Counted from the stretch's first letter, positions 1 to 12,310 are shown. The stretch is DNA of 64,000 bases from Stenogyne calaminthoides (GCA_037126765.1 JBBCBC010000027.1:4984406-5048405); one strand, 5' to 3'. Numbers and translations: made by a program. The notes: a model not told the origin generated them from the sequence alone.

Positions 1-354
1 TCTTGAGGTTCTCAAATTAAGTTCCGATGCATTTGTGGGTGAAAAATGGGATACAGACAATGGTGAATTCCAGAAGCTGAGGTTCTTGCAATTGGAAAAT
101 ATACAACTCTCTCAGTGGAATGTCAATTCCAACGAGCACTTCCCAAACTTCAACAATTGATCTTGAGTAGCTGCTGGAATCTGCGAGAGATTCCTGGTGA
201 AATCGGTGAAATCACAACACTTGAGTTGATTGAGGTGAAAAGGCGTTGTTTAAAATCAGTGGTGGAGTCTGCTGAAAGAATTAAACAACAACAACAGGAC
301 ATGGGGAATGAAGAGCTCATTATCATCATCGGCAATGATGAAGGCTATCGGTAA
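1..354 (+). pseudogene. 3' end of an R1-type NLR (LRR tail), frameshifted and cut by the window edge
   Basis: This is the last part of an LRR exon of a late-blight-R1-type NLR. Frame 2 reads LEVLKLSSDAFVGEKWDTDN..., matching the exon-2 ends of the NLRs at 9.8 kb and 28.75 kb. At about 144/145 one base is missing relative to the intact copy (TTCCCAAAC against TTCCCTAAAC), so frame 2 stops at 158-160. The conserved tail (LREIPGEIGEITTLELIEV ... DMGNEELIIIIG) continues in frame 1 to the TAA at 352-354. The stop lies inside a GGTAAGAT donor-like site also present in the sister copies. The frameshift suggests a pseudogene or a shortened LRR; the 5' part lies outside the window. Confidence 0.72.
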
Positions 355-1480
355 GATCACACACCTAACTAGTAATTAGTTAACAAGGAAATCCACCTAC
401 AATTCTGGAAAGAACCATACATACTTGTGTTTCTACTGTTGCAGTTGCCAGGTAGTTTGTATATGGTTATAAACGTGTCAGTTTAATAGTCCAAATTATC
501 ATCTTCCTGCACCATTTTCATATTCTTTCTAACATGATGCTGCACATTTCATTTTTATAAATTACACTGTGATTTGTCTTGGTAAATAATTATTGAGCAA
601 ATATGTTTTTCCCTTTGATTTAGGACGAAAGTTATTTCATAACTTTTGCAGGTCTTTTGTTCATTTGCACCACATATATAGAATCAGAGAAATTGGGATC
701 AATTCATATTGCATAATTTTCTTAATTCAAAAATAGATTGAGACTAATTGTGATGATCTAAATATAACAATTGGAGATGAGATATAGACATGTGATAATC
801 TAAAATAATTTGTGTTGTATACCAAAAATTTACGAATCGAGATATTGAATGTGGCTATGTGGATTGGTATAACAAACAAGTATTAGTGGAGAAACGAGTG
901 TGATAAATGAAGAACGAATAGAATGTTCTTCATTGAATGCAAATGATAAGTGTTAAAATTTAAGTGTTTGATGCGATAAGTAAATGCGAGAGGATTTGAG
1001 TCAATGGTCTCTTTTGTTGGCTAATAAAGCTTTTCTTATTCAGTGTGAATTATTCCGACCCTTTAATGAGTCTTAACTTCTCGTATTTATAGTACATAAT
1101 GATCATCTAGCTAGCCTTTCTACAACTCTCGATGGAGCTCGACCAAGCATTAATTTTAACCAGCTACATTGGACTCTAAACTGCACCCTAAATCTTAGTT
1201 ACGCTTTACTAAACACGCAACCTGCGACTCCGAATTGGTGGTTTGCAGGCAATACAGAGATTTGCGCCTATGTTTTCCCCTTTGAGTCCGCGGTGGTAAA
1301 ACCAAATCATCTCCTCGAATCTTCTCGGACATTTTGGGTAAGACTCTCTCGATAGTGGCGGTTTACTTTGTTTGGTTAGCCAAAATCGCTTTTGGTAAGT
1401 GAAAATCCATGACCTAACTCTCCTATATCTCATTTGCGTGCTCTCTCGATCACGGATTCCATCAAACCGACTAAGTATAA
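355..1480. other. NLR 3' flank, shared with the other cluster members
   Basis: No gene seen. Roughly 355-720 is homologous to the 3' flanks of the other NLR copies: the stretch around 360-400 matches 11170-11210 and 29105-29145, the stretch around 480-545 matches 10265-10335, and the stretch around 620-720 matches 29310-29415. From about 1000 the base composition changes towards the GC-richer tract that follows. Confidence 0.55.
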
Positions 1481-3850
1481 CTTGGTTCTTCATATATGCA
1501 ATTAGATTGGGAGTGACTTGTTGGAATGGGCGAGACACGATTTGTGGGCGAGTTGCTCGGAGTGGGGTGATTGGTGAACTCGCGCAAGCTCTTGTTGGCG
1601 TAGGCGTACTTGTAGATGGTGACTTAGTGAGGTGGGCGAGTTGCCTAGAAGTGAAGCAACTTCGCCCACGTTTCTCTTGGCATTAAGCGATTTGGACGAA
1701 AGTTGCACTAGGCGACGTGGCGAACTCACCCACTCGCCTTTGGGCTTACTAGGAGACATAGCATGGCGGCGGGCGACTTGTGCGAGATGGTGAGGTGGGC
1801 GAGTTGCCCAAGAGTGGGGCGAACTCGCCCGCCCTCTTGGCGACATGGGCGACTTACGGAATTGAGGCGAGTTGGGCGAGTTTGCCCTTACTCCTGGCAA
1901 CTCGCCCAACCCTCAAGTCTTCTAGAAATGTGTTGGGTCGTTGTTTATAATTCTTAATGGTCCAACAAGCTCAAATAATTAGCCCGAATAATTAGGCACA
2001 CAACAATTGCCTCTCGGGTTGCTATTCGCCTTATGTGAGAGTGTAGTGACCTTGAGTTGTGCCTTTGATAACAATTTGGGTGAATTTATCGAGTGTTGAC
2101 GATTTACGCTGGTCGACTTTGGCTCTCGGGTGAGTTACTCGAGATTTGTTGCGGGCGATTCATTTTTGTGCAATATGACTCGCCTCATTGGCGAGTTCGA
2201 CTTGCTCCGGGCGACTTTGCACTTTGGGCGAGTTATTCGCGAATTGAGCCGAAATGGTAGCTCAGCTGAGAAGTGAAGATTAGGCGAACATGTGAGCTTG
2301 CTCGCTTGTCAAGATGGGGCGAGCTCTGAGGCGTTTAGTCGACATGGTGCGAATCTTACATGGTGGCGAAATAAGAATTAATTGGGTCTTTTTGAGGACA
2401 TGTTAAATATCATTTGGGCTCCACGACCTAGAGCCGCTTTTCGGCGACATATTGGCGACTTGGACCTTAGTTTTATTGGGCCCATGCAAAAGTAGGTCTG
2501 CAACGTGGAAGTGGAGGTCATTAGGACTTCCCTAGGGACGAGTTCGAGCGACATCTCCCCGAATTTTGGGCGAAATGGCGAGAAGGAGACCAATTTTAAC
2601 TCACTCCATATTGTTGAGCGAGATAGGTTCACACAACAAATTAGAGTCCGCTATGGGACATTTTCCTTGAACATTCTTTGTTCGGCATGACATTTTCTTG
2701 AAGTTTGATAATTGAGCGAGCTATGGCGTGACCTGATGGCGAGATGGGATGAGACCCAACCTGACCGCTAGTTAGGCCTAAGTGGAGAGATGGGCGAGCT
2801 GCTAATCGAGCTCCCGCTAGCGAGGTGGACTACTGGGCCTCTTTGGACTCTGTTGGAGAGGTGAAGCGAGGTCACCACCTGGGTTTTCTATCGCTGGGGC
2901 GAGCTACTATATGGGATGAGTGGGCTAAGCTACGAAGGGTTGACGGCGAGCAGCATGCGAGCAAGTCGCCCCTAGATGGCAAGCATGTCGCCCAGCTAAG
3001 CATATCAAGCAAAATTAAGCCCCGAGGCGAGATGTGGAGTGGCGAAACAAAATGTTTCGACCGGGCCGAGATGGCGAGATGGAGTTGTTGGGCGAGTTGC
3101 TTAGACTTGGGCGAGTAGGCGGTGTCGGGCGAGTAGGCGAGTTGGGCGAGTTCCAATGAGCATCAGTTTTGTTTCGTCCATAACTCGAGTTCCCGACTTC
3201 CGATTGAGTTGATTTTTTTTCATTGCGACCGTCTTTTCGAGGAGCTTCTTGTGGTTGTGAGAGATATTTTTCCACATTTCCCTTAGGCGGGCGAGTTGTT
3301 TAGACTCGGGCGAGTAGGCGATGTCGGGCGAGTAGGCGAGTTGGGCGAGTTCCAATGAGCATCGGGCCGAGCCATTCCATAACTTCGAGTTCCCCCCTCC
3401 GATTGAGTTGATTCTTTTTTCGTTGCGACCCTCATATCAAGGAGCTTCACTTGGTTCAATGCTCTTATCAAATATCCTTCTATATCAAAGTATTTTTTTC
3501 GCCCCACTTCTAGCTCGTTTCCACCAATGGATTTTGGCGAGCTCGAGATTGAGCGAAGTGGGGCCGGTTAATCCTCTGGCGAGGCCATGAATTGATAGAA
3601 TCACATTCGGACTCTAGCGAGGTGAAATGAACAGATGGCAAACTGCTCCGAGGCGAGATGGGTCGAACAGTGAGATGGGCAAGATGGGGCGAGCAACTAG
3701 CTGGGTCCAATTCTCAGATCCATTATGTTGAATCGCCTCAAGGGAAGGAAGTGGGGTGATCGATGCCCCAGACGCATTTAGGTTGTTAATGAAGTTTCGG
3801 TGGAGGTGGCTCCTACTCAAGAGAATCCTGCTACTTAGTACTTCTTTGAT
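1480..3850. repeat. GCGAG-rich degenerate tract of unknown origin
   Basis: For more than 2 kb the sequence is dense in the words GGCGAG, GGGCGAGTTG and their reverse complements (CAACTCGCCC), with much higher GC than its surroundings. The words are irregularly spaced, so it is not a clean satellite. Open frames on both strands (for example 1502-1909 minus and 2825-3118 plus) are low-complexity products of this word and resemble no known protein. It may be a decayed, internally amplified part of a transposable element, but no transposase, RT or gag motif is visible. Confidence 0.5.
3091..3480. repeat. Tandem duplication, about 197-bp unit
   Basis: Two adjacent units start near 3091 and 3290. 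Each has a GGGCGAGTTG..TTAGACT.GGGCGAGTAGGCG head, a CGAGTTCCAATGAGCATC middle and a CCGATTGAGTTGATT..TTTTCGTTGCGACC tail. They differ by substitutions and small indels, so this is an old local duplication within the GCGAG-rich tract. Confidence 0.7.
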
Positions 3851-4242
3851 ATAGTTGTATGTCGACTTTTATCATGCTTTTGCTTTGCCTTGAAATAGAC
3901 TAGCTTGTTCTCTACTAACTGAAGCTTACTTTCAATGTCTTAGCATTTATGCATGTTCGATTGTCTTATGTGCTTGCAATCTATGTTTGGCTTGTCGTCT
4001 TAATTTTACGCGACTTAGTTGTCTTATTGTTTCGCAACTTTATTGGCTGGTCGTCATAGTTGTATGCGACTTAGTTGTCTTATTGTTTGTAACTTTTGGA
4101 TGCCTTTTGAATGCTTGTTATGAAAATTTTATGTTTGTGGACTATCTCTGGGAGGTCGATCTCCTTAGAGATCGACGACTTTAGGTAATCGATCTCCTTG
4201 GAGGTCGATAACCTGCCCCCTTGTCCATGGCATAAAATATTT

Positions 4243-4635
4243 TGATCGTCTTATTTGGGTGCGATCCTAGTGCTTGACACTTATTTGGTCGTCTTATTTA
4301 GATGCAACTTATTACCGCACTTGTATGGTCGCCTTTATTTGATACGACTTATTACCCCAAAGACTTGTATGGTTGTCGATTTGGATGCGATGATCGACTT
4401 AGTGCCTTAGTACTTGTATGGTCGCCTTATTTGTATGAGACTTAATGCCTTGACACTTGTATGGTTGTCTTTTTTGGATGCGACTTAGTGTCTTAACATT
4501 TGTATGGTCGCCTTTACTTGGATCGACTTTTTTACCTTGAATTTGTATGGTCGCCTTTATTTGAATGCGACTTAGAGCCTTAACACTTGTATGGTCGCCT
4601 TTATTTGGATGCAACCTAATGTCTTAACATTTTGT
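4243..4635. repeat. Minisatellite, about 44-bp period
   Basis: About eight degenerate copies of a unit read CTTGTATGGTCGCCTTTATT, then TGGATGCGACTTAGTGCCTTAACA. Spacing is about 44 bp with indels. A related, less regular pattern (GTCGTCTTA..TGCGACTTAG) extends left to about 3985. The six-frame products are repetitive and not credible proteins. Confidence 0.75.
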
Positions 4636-4639
4636 GTTT

Positions 4640-5590
4640 AGAACATATACTATAATAATCGATCTCAAGTTAGAGGTCAAGAGACCTCGCCTCCAATTTC
4701 GATCACTAAAATCTAAGTGCATGACAAATTTGATCGAACCTAACTTTAACAAAAAATCAACTTTCATTTCTAAATTTGAGGCTAACTATTTCTTAAAATT
4801 TAGACTACCAAACTATCTGGTAATATTTTTTTCAAATACATTGCATTCCAAGGTGTTGAGCCGACTACTTTGGGATTGGTTCCGGAAGCTTTTGGGTCAC
4901 ATAATCACCACCGAGGTACGACTTTTTTCCGCTTGGTAGTCGGCTTATTTGTGTTGTTGGTTCCCTGTCTTCCATCCATTGAGCAAGCAAAAACACATCG
5001 ATCAATTTTCGCTCTCGGTGCAAATCGACATAGGATGTTGGATAGTCTATATTCATCGCCCTCCAAAGCTTGTTTCTTCCCGAGTCCTCCCGACAACTCC
5101 CATAACTTTAGCTTCGTCTTTTGAGTGGCTCCCCATCCATGATCAACTTATCAACCCTTTCGAATATACGCGCAGGCCTGCCTCATCTTTGAACCGCCGA
5201 CATGTGACAACCTTCGCCTTCATTCCCACCTTGTGAGTCATGGTGGCGTGGTTGGCTCCAGTTTCATTAGGCCCGCGAGCCTTTGCCCCATTTTTAGCCC
5301 AAACCCATACTAATTTACTGTTGGTCTTTTGGGCTACCATTAATGCACTCCAAATTGCTTTGTTATATGTAGTATATACTATATACCCTATATACGTTAG
5401 GAAAATTACAAAATTTATAAAAATAATAGTCTTATGACTATTTTAAAGAGAATAAATGCTATAAAATTGATTGGTATGACTTACTAAAAAGATATGTGTT
5501 AAATATTATATATTAATTGGCATGAGATATTAAAAGTGATATAAAATATTAAAAAATAATTAACATGCGAAAAATATCAATTTTCCCTTC
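4640..5590. other. No gene recognised; AT-rich non-coding DNA
   Basis: Several overlapping open frames (about 4865-5236, both strands) fall here, but none shows a recognisable domain and they overlap on both strands. 5390-5590 is AT-rich with no structure I can name. Confidence 0.4.
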
Positions 5591-5850
5591 ACATATTCAT
5601 ACCCAATTTCATCACCATCGAATCAATTTACAGTAATCCAAAATCCTGAATTTCATCACCATCAAACCAATTTCATCACATCAAACCAATTTGCAGTTAC
5701 CCAAACTCATGAATTTCATCACCATCAAACCAATTTCATCATCATCAAACCAATTTGCAGTAACCCAAACTCATGAATTTCATCACCATCAAACCAATTA
5801 GCAGTAACCCAAATTCCTGAATTTCATCACCACCAAACCAATTTGCGGTT
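5590..5850. repeat. Minisatellite built on an AATTTCATCACCATC unit
   Basis: Degenerate repeats of AATTTCATCACCATCAAACC followed by AATTTGCAGTAACCCAAACT; higher-order units are about 45-65 bp. No coding potential. Confidence 0.75.
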
Positions 5851-6640
5851 ATTTGAGTGTCGAGGCGGTGTGACCTAACTCCTAAATCGACGGCGGCGCA
5901 AAGAGAGGCTTCGGACCTCGGACCCGTTGGTGCGGCTGCACTGGTGAATTCGCAGCGGCGACTCGGCTCTGTGATTGAGGCGTAATTTCTGGAGAAGCGA
6001 ATTCAGGCGGCGATGATTCGCTGTGGACTGGCTTGGTGGCGTCCGATCTGAGGTGATATGGTGCTGTGCAATTTCTGGTTTGGGCTCGGAAACGCGGAGT
6101 CGGGCTTCAGCGACGGTCAATTTCTTGTGGCGATTTAGTGGAGATGGTCGAAGCTTCGTACGGCGATCCGAAATTGAAATCACTGTGGACCCAGGGTGAT
6201 GACACGCGTCGATAACAGTGGCGCCGGTTAATCGGCGCCGTGGTGTCGGCGGTCTGTCGACCCACTTTTTCTCAGGTGATGGCGTCTGACCGCCGGTCCT
6301 CTATTTGGGGCCGGCGACGATGGCATCTTGTTGGGTGGAAGAAGAAGATAAAGAATGATAATGGATGTGAAGAGTAAAATAAATAAGGGTAAATTTGTAA
6401 TTTTGAAACACAAAAAATACTGTGGAAGCCATTTAATTTTAATACCACCTCCAAGATGGTATTAAATAAAGAGAAGTGAACAGTGACTCGGGGGTTAAGG
6501 AAGGGCGGGCCAGCTGTTTGGGACCGGGCCGGAGGTTTTTTTTTTATGGACTACCAATCAGTTTGTTAATTTAAGAGGTCAGGCGTTTTAGGGGTTATAA
6601 ATCCGACCCAATCGGGGCCTAACTTTATAGCAAGTAGCAA
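5851..6640. other. GC-rich island, then NLR upstream DNA; no gene recognised
   Basis: 5875-6310 is markedly GC-richer than its neighbours and has open frames on the minus strand rich in R, S and P without a recognisable domain. The rest is AT-rich. A decayed transposon or gene first exon is possible but unsupported. Confidence 0.35.
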
Positions 6641-6959
6641 GTAAAAAATGGTTAGCCCACAACTCAATGTCATCGACAAAAGCTAAAGACAGAAAACCAC
6701 CATAAAATGTCGGCAGATAATTAATTCTCTTAATTTTGAATAGAAGTGCAACCCCTGAACACACACACACACATTCCTTTCTTATCAATCGATCTCTTGT
6801 TCTTGAGATTTATTATCACATTAACTCCAAAACGGCACCAATGAAGTCCAGTTTCAAATATGTCCCCATCTGTGAAGACGAGCTTCGGAACACGAATAAC
6901 TTGCACATTTCAATAGTTGCAGGCTATATCTCAAATCTTTCAACGACGCCTCTGCAGAA

Positions 6960-9925
6960 TTGTTCCCGACTCCAAGCACGTACAGTTGGGACCTGATGCC
7001 AAGTACATACGGTTGGGAGCCCCAGAGAGTGGCCTCTTTTAAACAACATCTTAAAGAGATGTTCGTGGTGCCCAGGCTTCATCAAACCAAAAACAGGATT
7101 CACAAGTTTCATCTTGTCGAAGCTTTTCTCAGTCTCCTTCTTCAGTTACTTTACAACAAAACTGATCCAATTGTTGATCGATTCGAACATGGGATTGAGA
7201 ATCTTGAGAAGGAGTTGAGATTTCTTCTCACCATTCTTGGGGACATATCCTGGATGCTCTGCCACACCAACCACCTCCAACCTGCTGATTACCAGAATCT
7301 GTTGCCAGAGTTTGAAGCCTTGGCGAATCAAGCTGGAAGTTTTGTCCATTATTTGTTTTTCTCCGATAATCAAGCGTTTGAAGAGACGGATGAGCGCCTT
7401 GCTGCTCTTTTAAAGCACACCGACCTCTTGAAAGCTAATCTTCAGTCATTTGTCAGCATACCTGCAGCTTCAGCTTATATAACTCCAACTCCAACGACTT
7501 CTATTGTTGACTCCATCCTTATTCTCGATTCTCTAGTTGATGATCTTGAGGATCTGTTGAAACGGGAGGATGATCCAATTGCTGATGTCAAGGATCAAGT
7601 TAACCTTCTCCATCACGAGCTCATGCTTTCCCATTCTTCAATCAAAGATATGAGATCACCACAACCTTCAGAAATTGAACAACTTAAGGAACCTCTGATG
7701 CACATTGGAGGTATTGCACATCAAGCTCAATATCTCATCACTGCTTTTTTGGTGAAAGATGCTCCTCTCTGGTATGTCTTCAATAGGCTCACTCACCTCA
7801 GTCACATGATTGCGCCTATAAGAATGGAACTTCAACTAATAACACAAAAGTATAAATTAGGAAGATTAGAAGTGGCAGAGTATTTCAGTGCAAAGCTGGC
7901 ATTACACTATAAGAGAAATACTGAGGTCAACGAAGTAACCGTTGGTTTGGAAGATAAAACAACATATATTTTGGATCAACTGGTTGGAGGTCCAGGAACT
8001 GAGAGCTTGCAAATTATTTCAATCATAGGGATGCCTGGACTTGGTAAGACCACTTTAGCAAACAAATTGTACAACCATCCCTTTGTTAGTTATAGGTTTG
8101 ATAAACTCGCTTGGTGTGTAGTTTCACAAACATATAATAGACATAGTGTACTGGCTAACATATTGATTCATATAAATAGTGAGCTTAACAAAGATAGTAT
8201 CTTGAATATGGACGAAATAAGCTTAGTACAACAGATTCACCAAACTTTGATGGGAAGAAGATACCTCATTGTATTGGATGATATTTGGGATTCAAGTGTA
8301 TCAGATGAATTGCTTAGATGTTTTCAGGATGATGGAAATGGAAGCAGGATTTTGGTCACCAGTAGGAATAAAGATGTGGCTCCACCTAATAGCATAATGC
8401 ATGAGCTGCCACTTTTGTCGGATGAGCAATGTTGGGAGCTATTAGAGAAGAAGTTGTTTGGCAGTCGAACTTGCCCTACTGGACTGCAGGGGATTGGAAA
8501 GAAAATTGCCTCAAGATGTTTCGGACTACCACTTACAGTAGTTGTTATTGCAAGCGTTCTTTCAACTATGGATGGGGAAGAAAGTGCATGGGAAGAAGTG
8601 AGAGGAAGTTTAGGCTCGTATATTAATGGGGAAGACAATTCAGTGATGCGAATTCTGGAACTGAGTTACAAGCATTTACCAGACCATTTGAAGCCGTGCT
8701 TTCTTTATTTTGGAGAATTTGAGGAAGACGAGGAAATCTCTGTCGGAAACTTAAAGAGATTGTGGGTTGCGGAAGGATTCATACGTAGAGAAAAAGACAA
8801 GAGTGTAGAAAATGTAGCTGGAGAATATTTGATGGAGCTAATTGACAAAAGTCTGGTAATGATTGTCAAAAGAAGAAAAGATGGAGGAGGAGCAAAACGT
8901 TGTATTGTTCATGATTTATTGCGTGACTTGTGCTTGAAATTATCTAAAGAAGAATGCTTCCTAAAATACATGAACAAAGAGTAAGTTATACACGCTATGT
9001 ATAACTAGGAATTTGCATTTGTGTTAAAGCATTATACATAGTTATTGTTTTTCTCATGATTTATTTTGTTTTGTTTTTTCCTTTCAGTTACCCGCACATT
9101 GTTTACGAGAAAGGCCATCGCGTACGAGTGTATGGTGACACTGGAACTTTGAGCAATCGCCAACATGTTAGCTCTCTTGTTGGTGATTATGTGTTGGGTT
9201 CATTCTTTGTTAGGGACATGAGATTATTGAGAGTCTTGTATTTCAAGGGCATTTACAGCCTTAAAAACCTTGGAATTGAATATCTAGTTAACTTGAGATT
9301 CTTTGTTTTCCCATGTTTGCCGACATGGATAGACAAACTTGAAAATCTAGAATACGTACGTGTGGAGATGCTTCCAATGGGGCATGTTGTGTATCTACCC
9401 CCAACAATTATGAAAATGAAGAAGTTGAGATACCTTTGTGCAGAAAAAGCAGAGTACAGCGAAGACTGTAATAGCAACCAAACCAACAACCTCGAGTATC
9501 TTTCAAGGGTTGTTATTAAGAAGTTGAAGGATGAAGAGTTGTTAAAATGTTCACCCCATCTTCGCAAACTCAAATGTAGTTATGATGTGCTAAGAAGAAC
9601 TGACGAGAGTGCATATCCACATTTTGATTTCCGCTTCCTCACTCAACTCGACTCACTCTTCTTATCTGGATATTTAGGAAAAGGGGATTTAGTGTTTCCC
9701 TCAAACATTAGAAAGCTGACACTCCTCCGGTCAAGGTTGCTTTGGGAGAAGATGTCAATAGTTGGGAGATTGGAATTCCTTGAGGTTCTCAAATTAGGTA
9801 GAGATGCGTTTGAGGGAGAAAGATGGGATACAAGAGATGGTGAATTCCAAAAGCTCAGGTTCTTGCTATTGGAAAAATCTTCTCTTTCTGAATGGAATGT
9901 GGAAGGCCACCGAGCACTTTCCTAA
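6960..9925 (+). CDS. R1-type CC-NB-LRR immune receptor (two exons), probably damaged at both ends
   Basis: Intracellular NLR receptor of the late blight resistance R1 class. Exons are 6960-8980 and 9088-9925; the 107-bp intron has donor GA/GTAAGT and acceptor TTTCAG, giving about 952 aa. The R1-type N-terminal helical domain fills roughly residues 20-320. The NB-ARC domain has P-loop GMPGLGKTT (357-365), kinase-2 LIVLDDIWD (436-444), RNBS-B GSRILVTSRN, GLPL (522) and VHD in place of MHD (650-652). Leucine-rich repeats follow in exon 2. The ancestral start is probably the ATG at 6841, which aligns with the start of the pseudogene at 30284; that frame stops near 6996, so a frameshift separates it from the main frame. 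Near 9897-9905 a second frameshift ends the protein about 75 residues before the conserved tail. The NB-ARC itself is intact. Confidence 0.8.
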
Positions 9926-10154
9926 ACTTGAACAATTGATCTTGATTGGATGCCAGAATCTGAAAGAGATTCCTAGTGAAATTGGTGAAATCACAGCACT
10001 TGAGATGATTGAGGTTGCAGGGGTCCATCTATCTTCACTGGTGGAGTCTGCTGAAAGAATTAAAGAAGAACAACGGGACATGGGAAATGAAGACCTCAGG
10101 GTCAGCATCCGCGATGATCCAGGCTTCCCGCAACTGGTAAGATTCCACTCCTAG
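9926..10154 (+). pseudogene. Out-of-frame LRR tail of the preceding NLR
   Basis: The frame open from 9804 to 10154 carries EHFPKLEQLILIGCQNLKEI, then IPSEIGEITALEMIEV, SLVESAERIKEEQRDMGNED and a stop. This is the conserved C-terminal LRR tail of the family, displaced by one base from the main frame through what looks like one extra base near 9900. A GGTAAGATT donor-like site lies just before the stop, as in the sister copies. It is either a dead tail or, if a splice variant or sequencing error is involved, part of the real protein. Confidence 0.7.
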
Positions 10155-10970
10155 TAACTTGTAACATATAATGACAATGCTGCTCTCGTTAGCGAGTTAT
10201 TAGTATCTTTTGCCATATATACTATTTTTAGGTGGATCTGTGCCTGTATTGTTGGTTACAGGGTTACAAACGTGCAGCTGTTTAATAATCCAAACTATCA
10301 ACTTCCTGCACCATCTTCACATTTGTCTAATTTAACACGATGTTAAATGTGCATATCATTTGATATAAAATTTCAGCCTAGTGCATGGTTACTTTGTTTG
10401 TGAATTTATTGTCTAAATTCTATGAAAAGAATATGCCTTAAATGAAGTCTCTTACTATAACAGTATTTATATTTCATTATTTGGTGGAGTTAATAGTATG
10501 ATTTCAATCTGTTATCTGTCTTTGTTGGCTATTTGGTAAGGCAGTGAACTGCACAGAGTACAGAGGAAAAAATTAGATGCTCGTTGAATATAGCTTTATT
10601 GTTGTTTACTTATGTTGATTTGACTTTCCTCCTAATCTTATGAAGAAGTTGGACCTGCAGCAAGGCTCAACCTTCTCTCTCGCTTTCCTTTCAGAGGAAT
10701 TCGAGTCGTCTCTCATTCTTTGGAAGGCAATTTAGACCATGGATGTCTGTAGCACATTGTTAATAATCAATAACTAACTTATGTATTTCACAACAACTTA
10801 CTATAGATGTATCCTGAAATTTTGAATAACCCTATAGGTTAATATTATGTCACTTTTATTATTAGGGATATTTTGCAATATGCTTTTGTTGCTAGAATAG
10901 GTTTTGATATTTGTGTTGCTTAGAGTTTGTGCTCCTTTTCTTATAAAAAGATTTAATTTGTTCAAGTTTG
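10155..10970. other. NLR 3' flank; no gene
   Basis: Homologous to the flanks of the other NLR copies: about 10240-10340 matches 470-550, and about 10375-10500 matches 33750-33870. Transcribed 3'-UTR introns are possible, because the duplicated copies share a GGTAAGAT donor-like site at the end of the coding region. Confidence 0.5.
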
Positions 10971-10974
10971 CAGA

Positions 10975-11170
10975 TGTTGAAGACATTGCTGATGATATTG
11001 CGCAGCTCGTCAGTGAAATCGGTGAAACTACAACACCTGAGTTGATTCATGATTGAGGTGAAACGGCCTTGTCCAAAATCAGTGGTGGAATGTGCTGAAA
11101 GAATTGAACAAGAACAACGGGACATGGGAAATGAAGACATCATCTGGTAACTGCTAGTCTGGTATGATCA
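10975..11170 (+). pseudogene. Detached NLR LRR-tail remnant
   Basis: A short stretch with the family signature (SEIGE, TTPELI, KSVVE.AERIEQEQRDMGNED in broken frames) preceded by TTTGCAG, an acceptor-like site. It stops at a TGA inside the alignment (near 11056) and is followed by the family's 3' flank (GATCACACACCTAACTAGTA). It is a fifth, partial copy of the C-terminal LRR region, consistent with unequal exchange in the cluster. Confidence 0.65.
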
Positions 11171-12310
11171 CACACCTAACTAGTAATTAGTTAGTAAGGA
11201 AATCTGCCAGATTCCACCATTGACCTAAACCACTAACAACACACCAATTACTTAGTAAATTTCAATGTAGTTTGTTTTCCTTGCTATGTAACTTATCTCT
11301 AATCTTCTCTTTTAGGTTAGTTATGCTTAATTACTGGTACTATACATTCATTCTATTTCATTAAACATCCATAAACTTTTCTTTCCAATTCTTTATTTGC
11401 CCCCCAGAAGAATCAACAAATTCCTTAATAAAATAATGCCCAATTACGCATGATGTACTTGGAGAAAATTATTAATAGATATAAATTTTTGGTGTAAATT
11501 ATTAAAATATACAAATGAGACTTGCATATATAATCAAAATTGCACGTAAAAGTGTAAATATATCTATTTATGTGCAATCATTTTTTACCTATTAATGAAT
11601 TACAATTTTAAAATGTACCTATCGATAAGCCTACTATGTAACAATACACCATGAAGTGCCAACAGGCAACAGCAGCCATTTTTTGTCCTGGTCATACTCC
11701 ATTAGAACTATACCCAACATCTGCCATGTCTCTTACATTGTCTTACTGTATCTTTTAGATGCAAATTCATTGAAGATGGATTGAGTTCCTTTTAAAGAGA
11801 AATTTTATTTGTGATGGTTAATCATCATTGGGTTAATTACAAATTACGATATGTACTATTATTTTTTTTATAAATTGCAAGTTGTACTATTTTTTTAACA
11901 TAAAATGCAACATGTACTAGTAAAAAGTTACCGATTCTATCTCGAACTTAGTTTTTTAAAAATTTCTAACTAGATATAGAGTATGGAGTACTCTATATCA
12001 AAAATCTCTTCCAACAATAACACTCTATATTATTATATTTTCTATTTTTGTTCTTTCTTTCCCTAAATTAATACATTTAAATAATTAATGTTTTATGCAA
12101 TATATTACTAAATTATAAAATTGTTTTTTTCAACTAAATTAAATGGTATTGAGATATTTTATCAAAATAATTTCATTTATTTAAAATTAAATTATGTTAT
12201 ATAAATTATTAGAAGATATGTGCGTACATATAGAATAGGACAACCATAATTCGTTTACAACTAATAATAAAAACAATAACAAAATTTTATGTATGAGTCA
12301 TTATCTCGTA
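11171..12310. other. AT-rich intergenic DNA; no gene seen
   Basis: After about 100 bp of NLR 3' flank the sequence is AT-rich without coding potential. It includes stretches such as ACTCTATATCAAAAATCTCT that resemble worn MITE ends, but no pair of termini could be matched. Confidence 0.4.

Noticed and set aside
1209..3820. Many 60-135 codon frames on both strands
   Set aside because: Products of the GCGAG repeat with overlapping frames on both strands; no domain, no splice structure.
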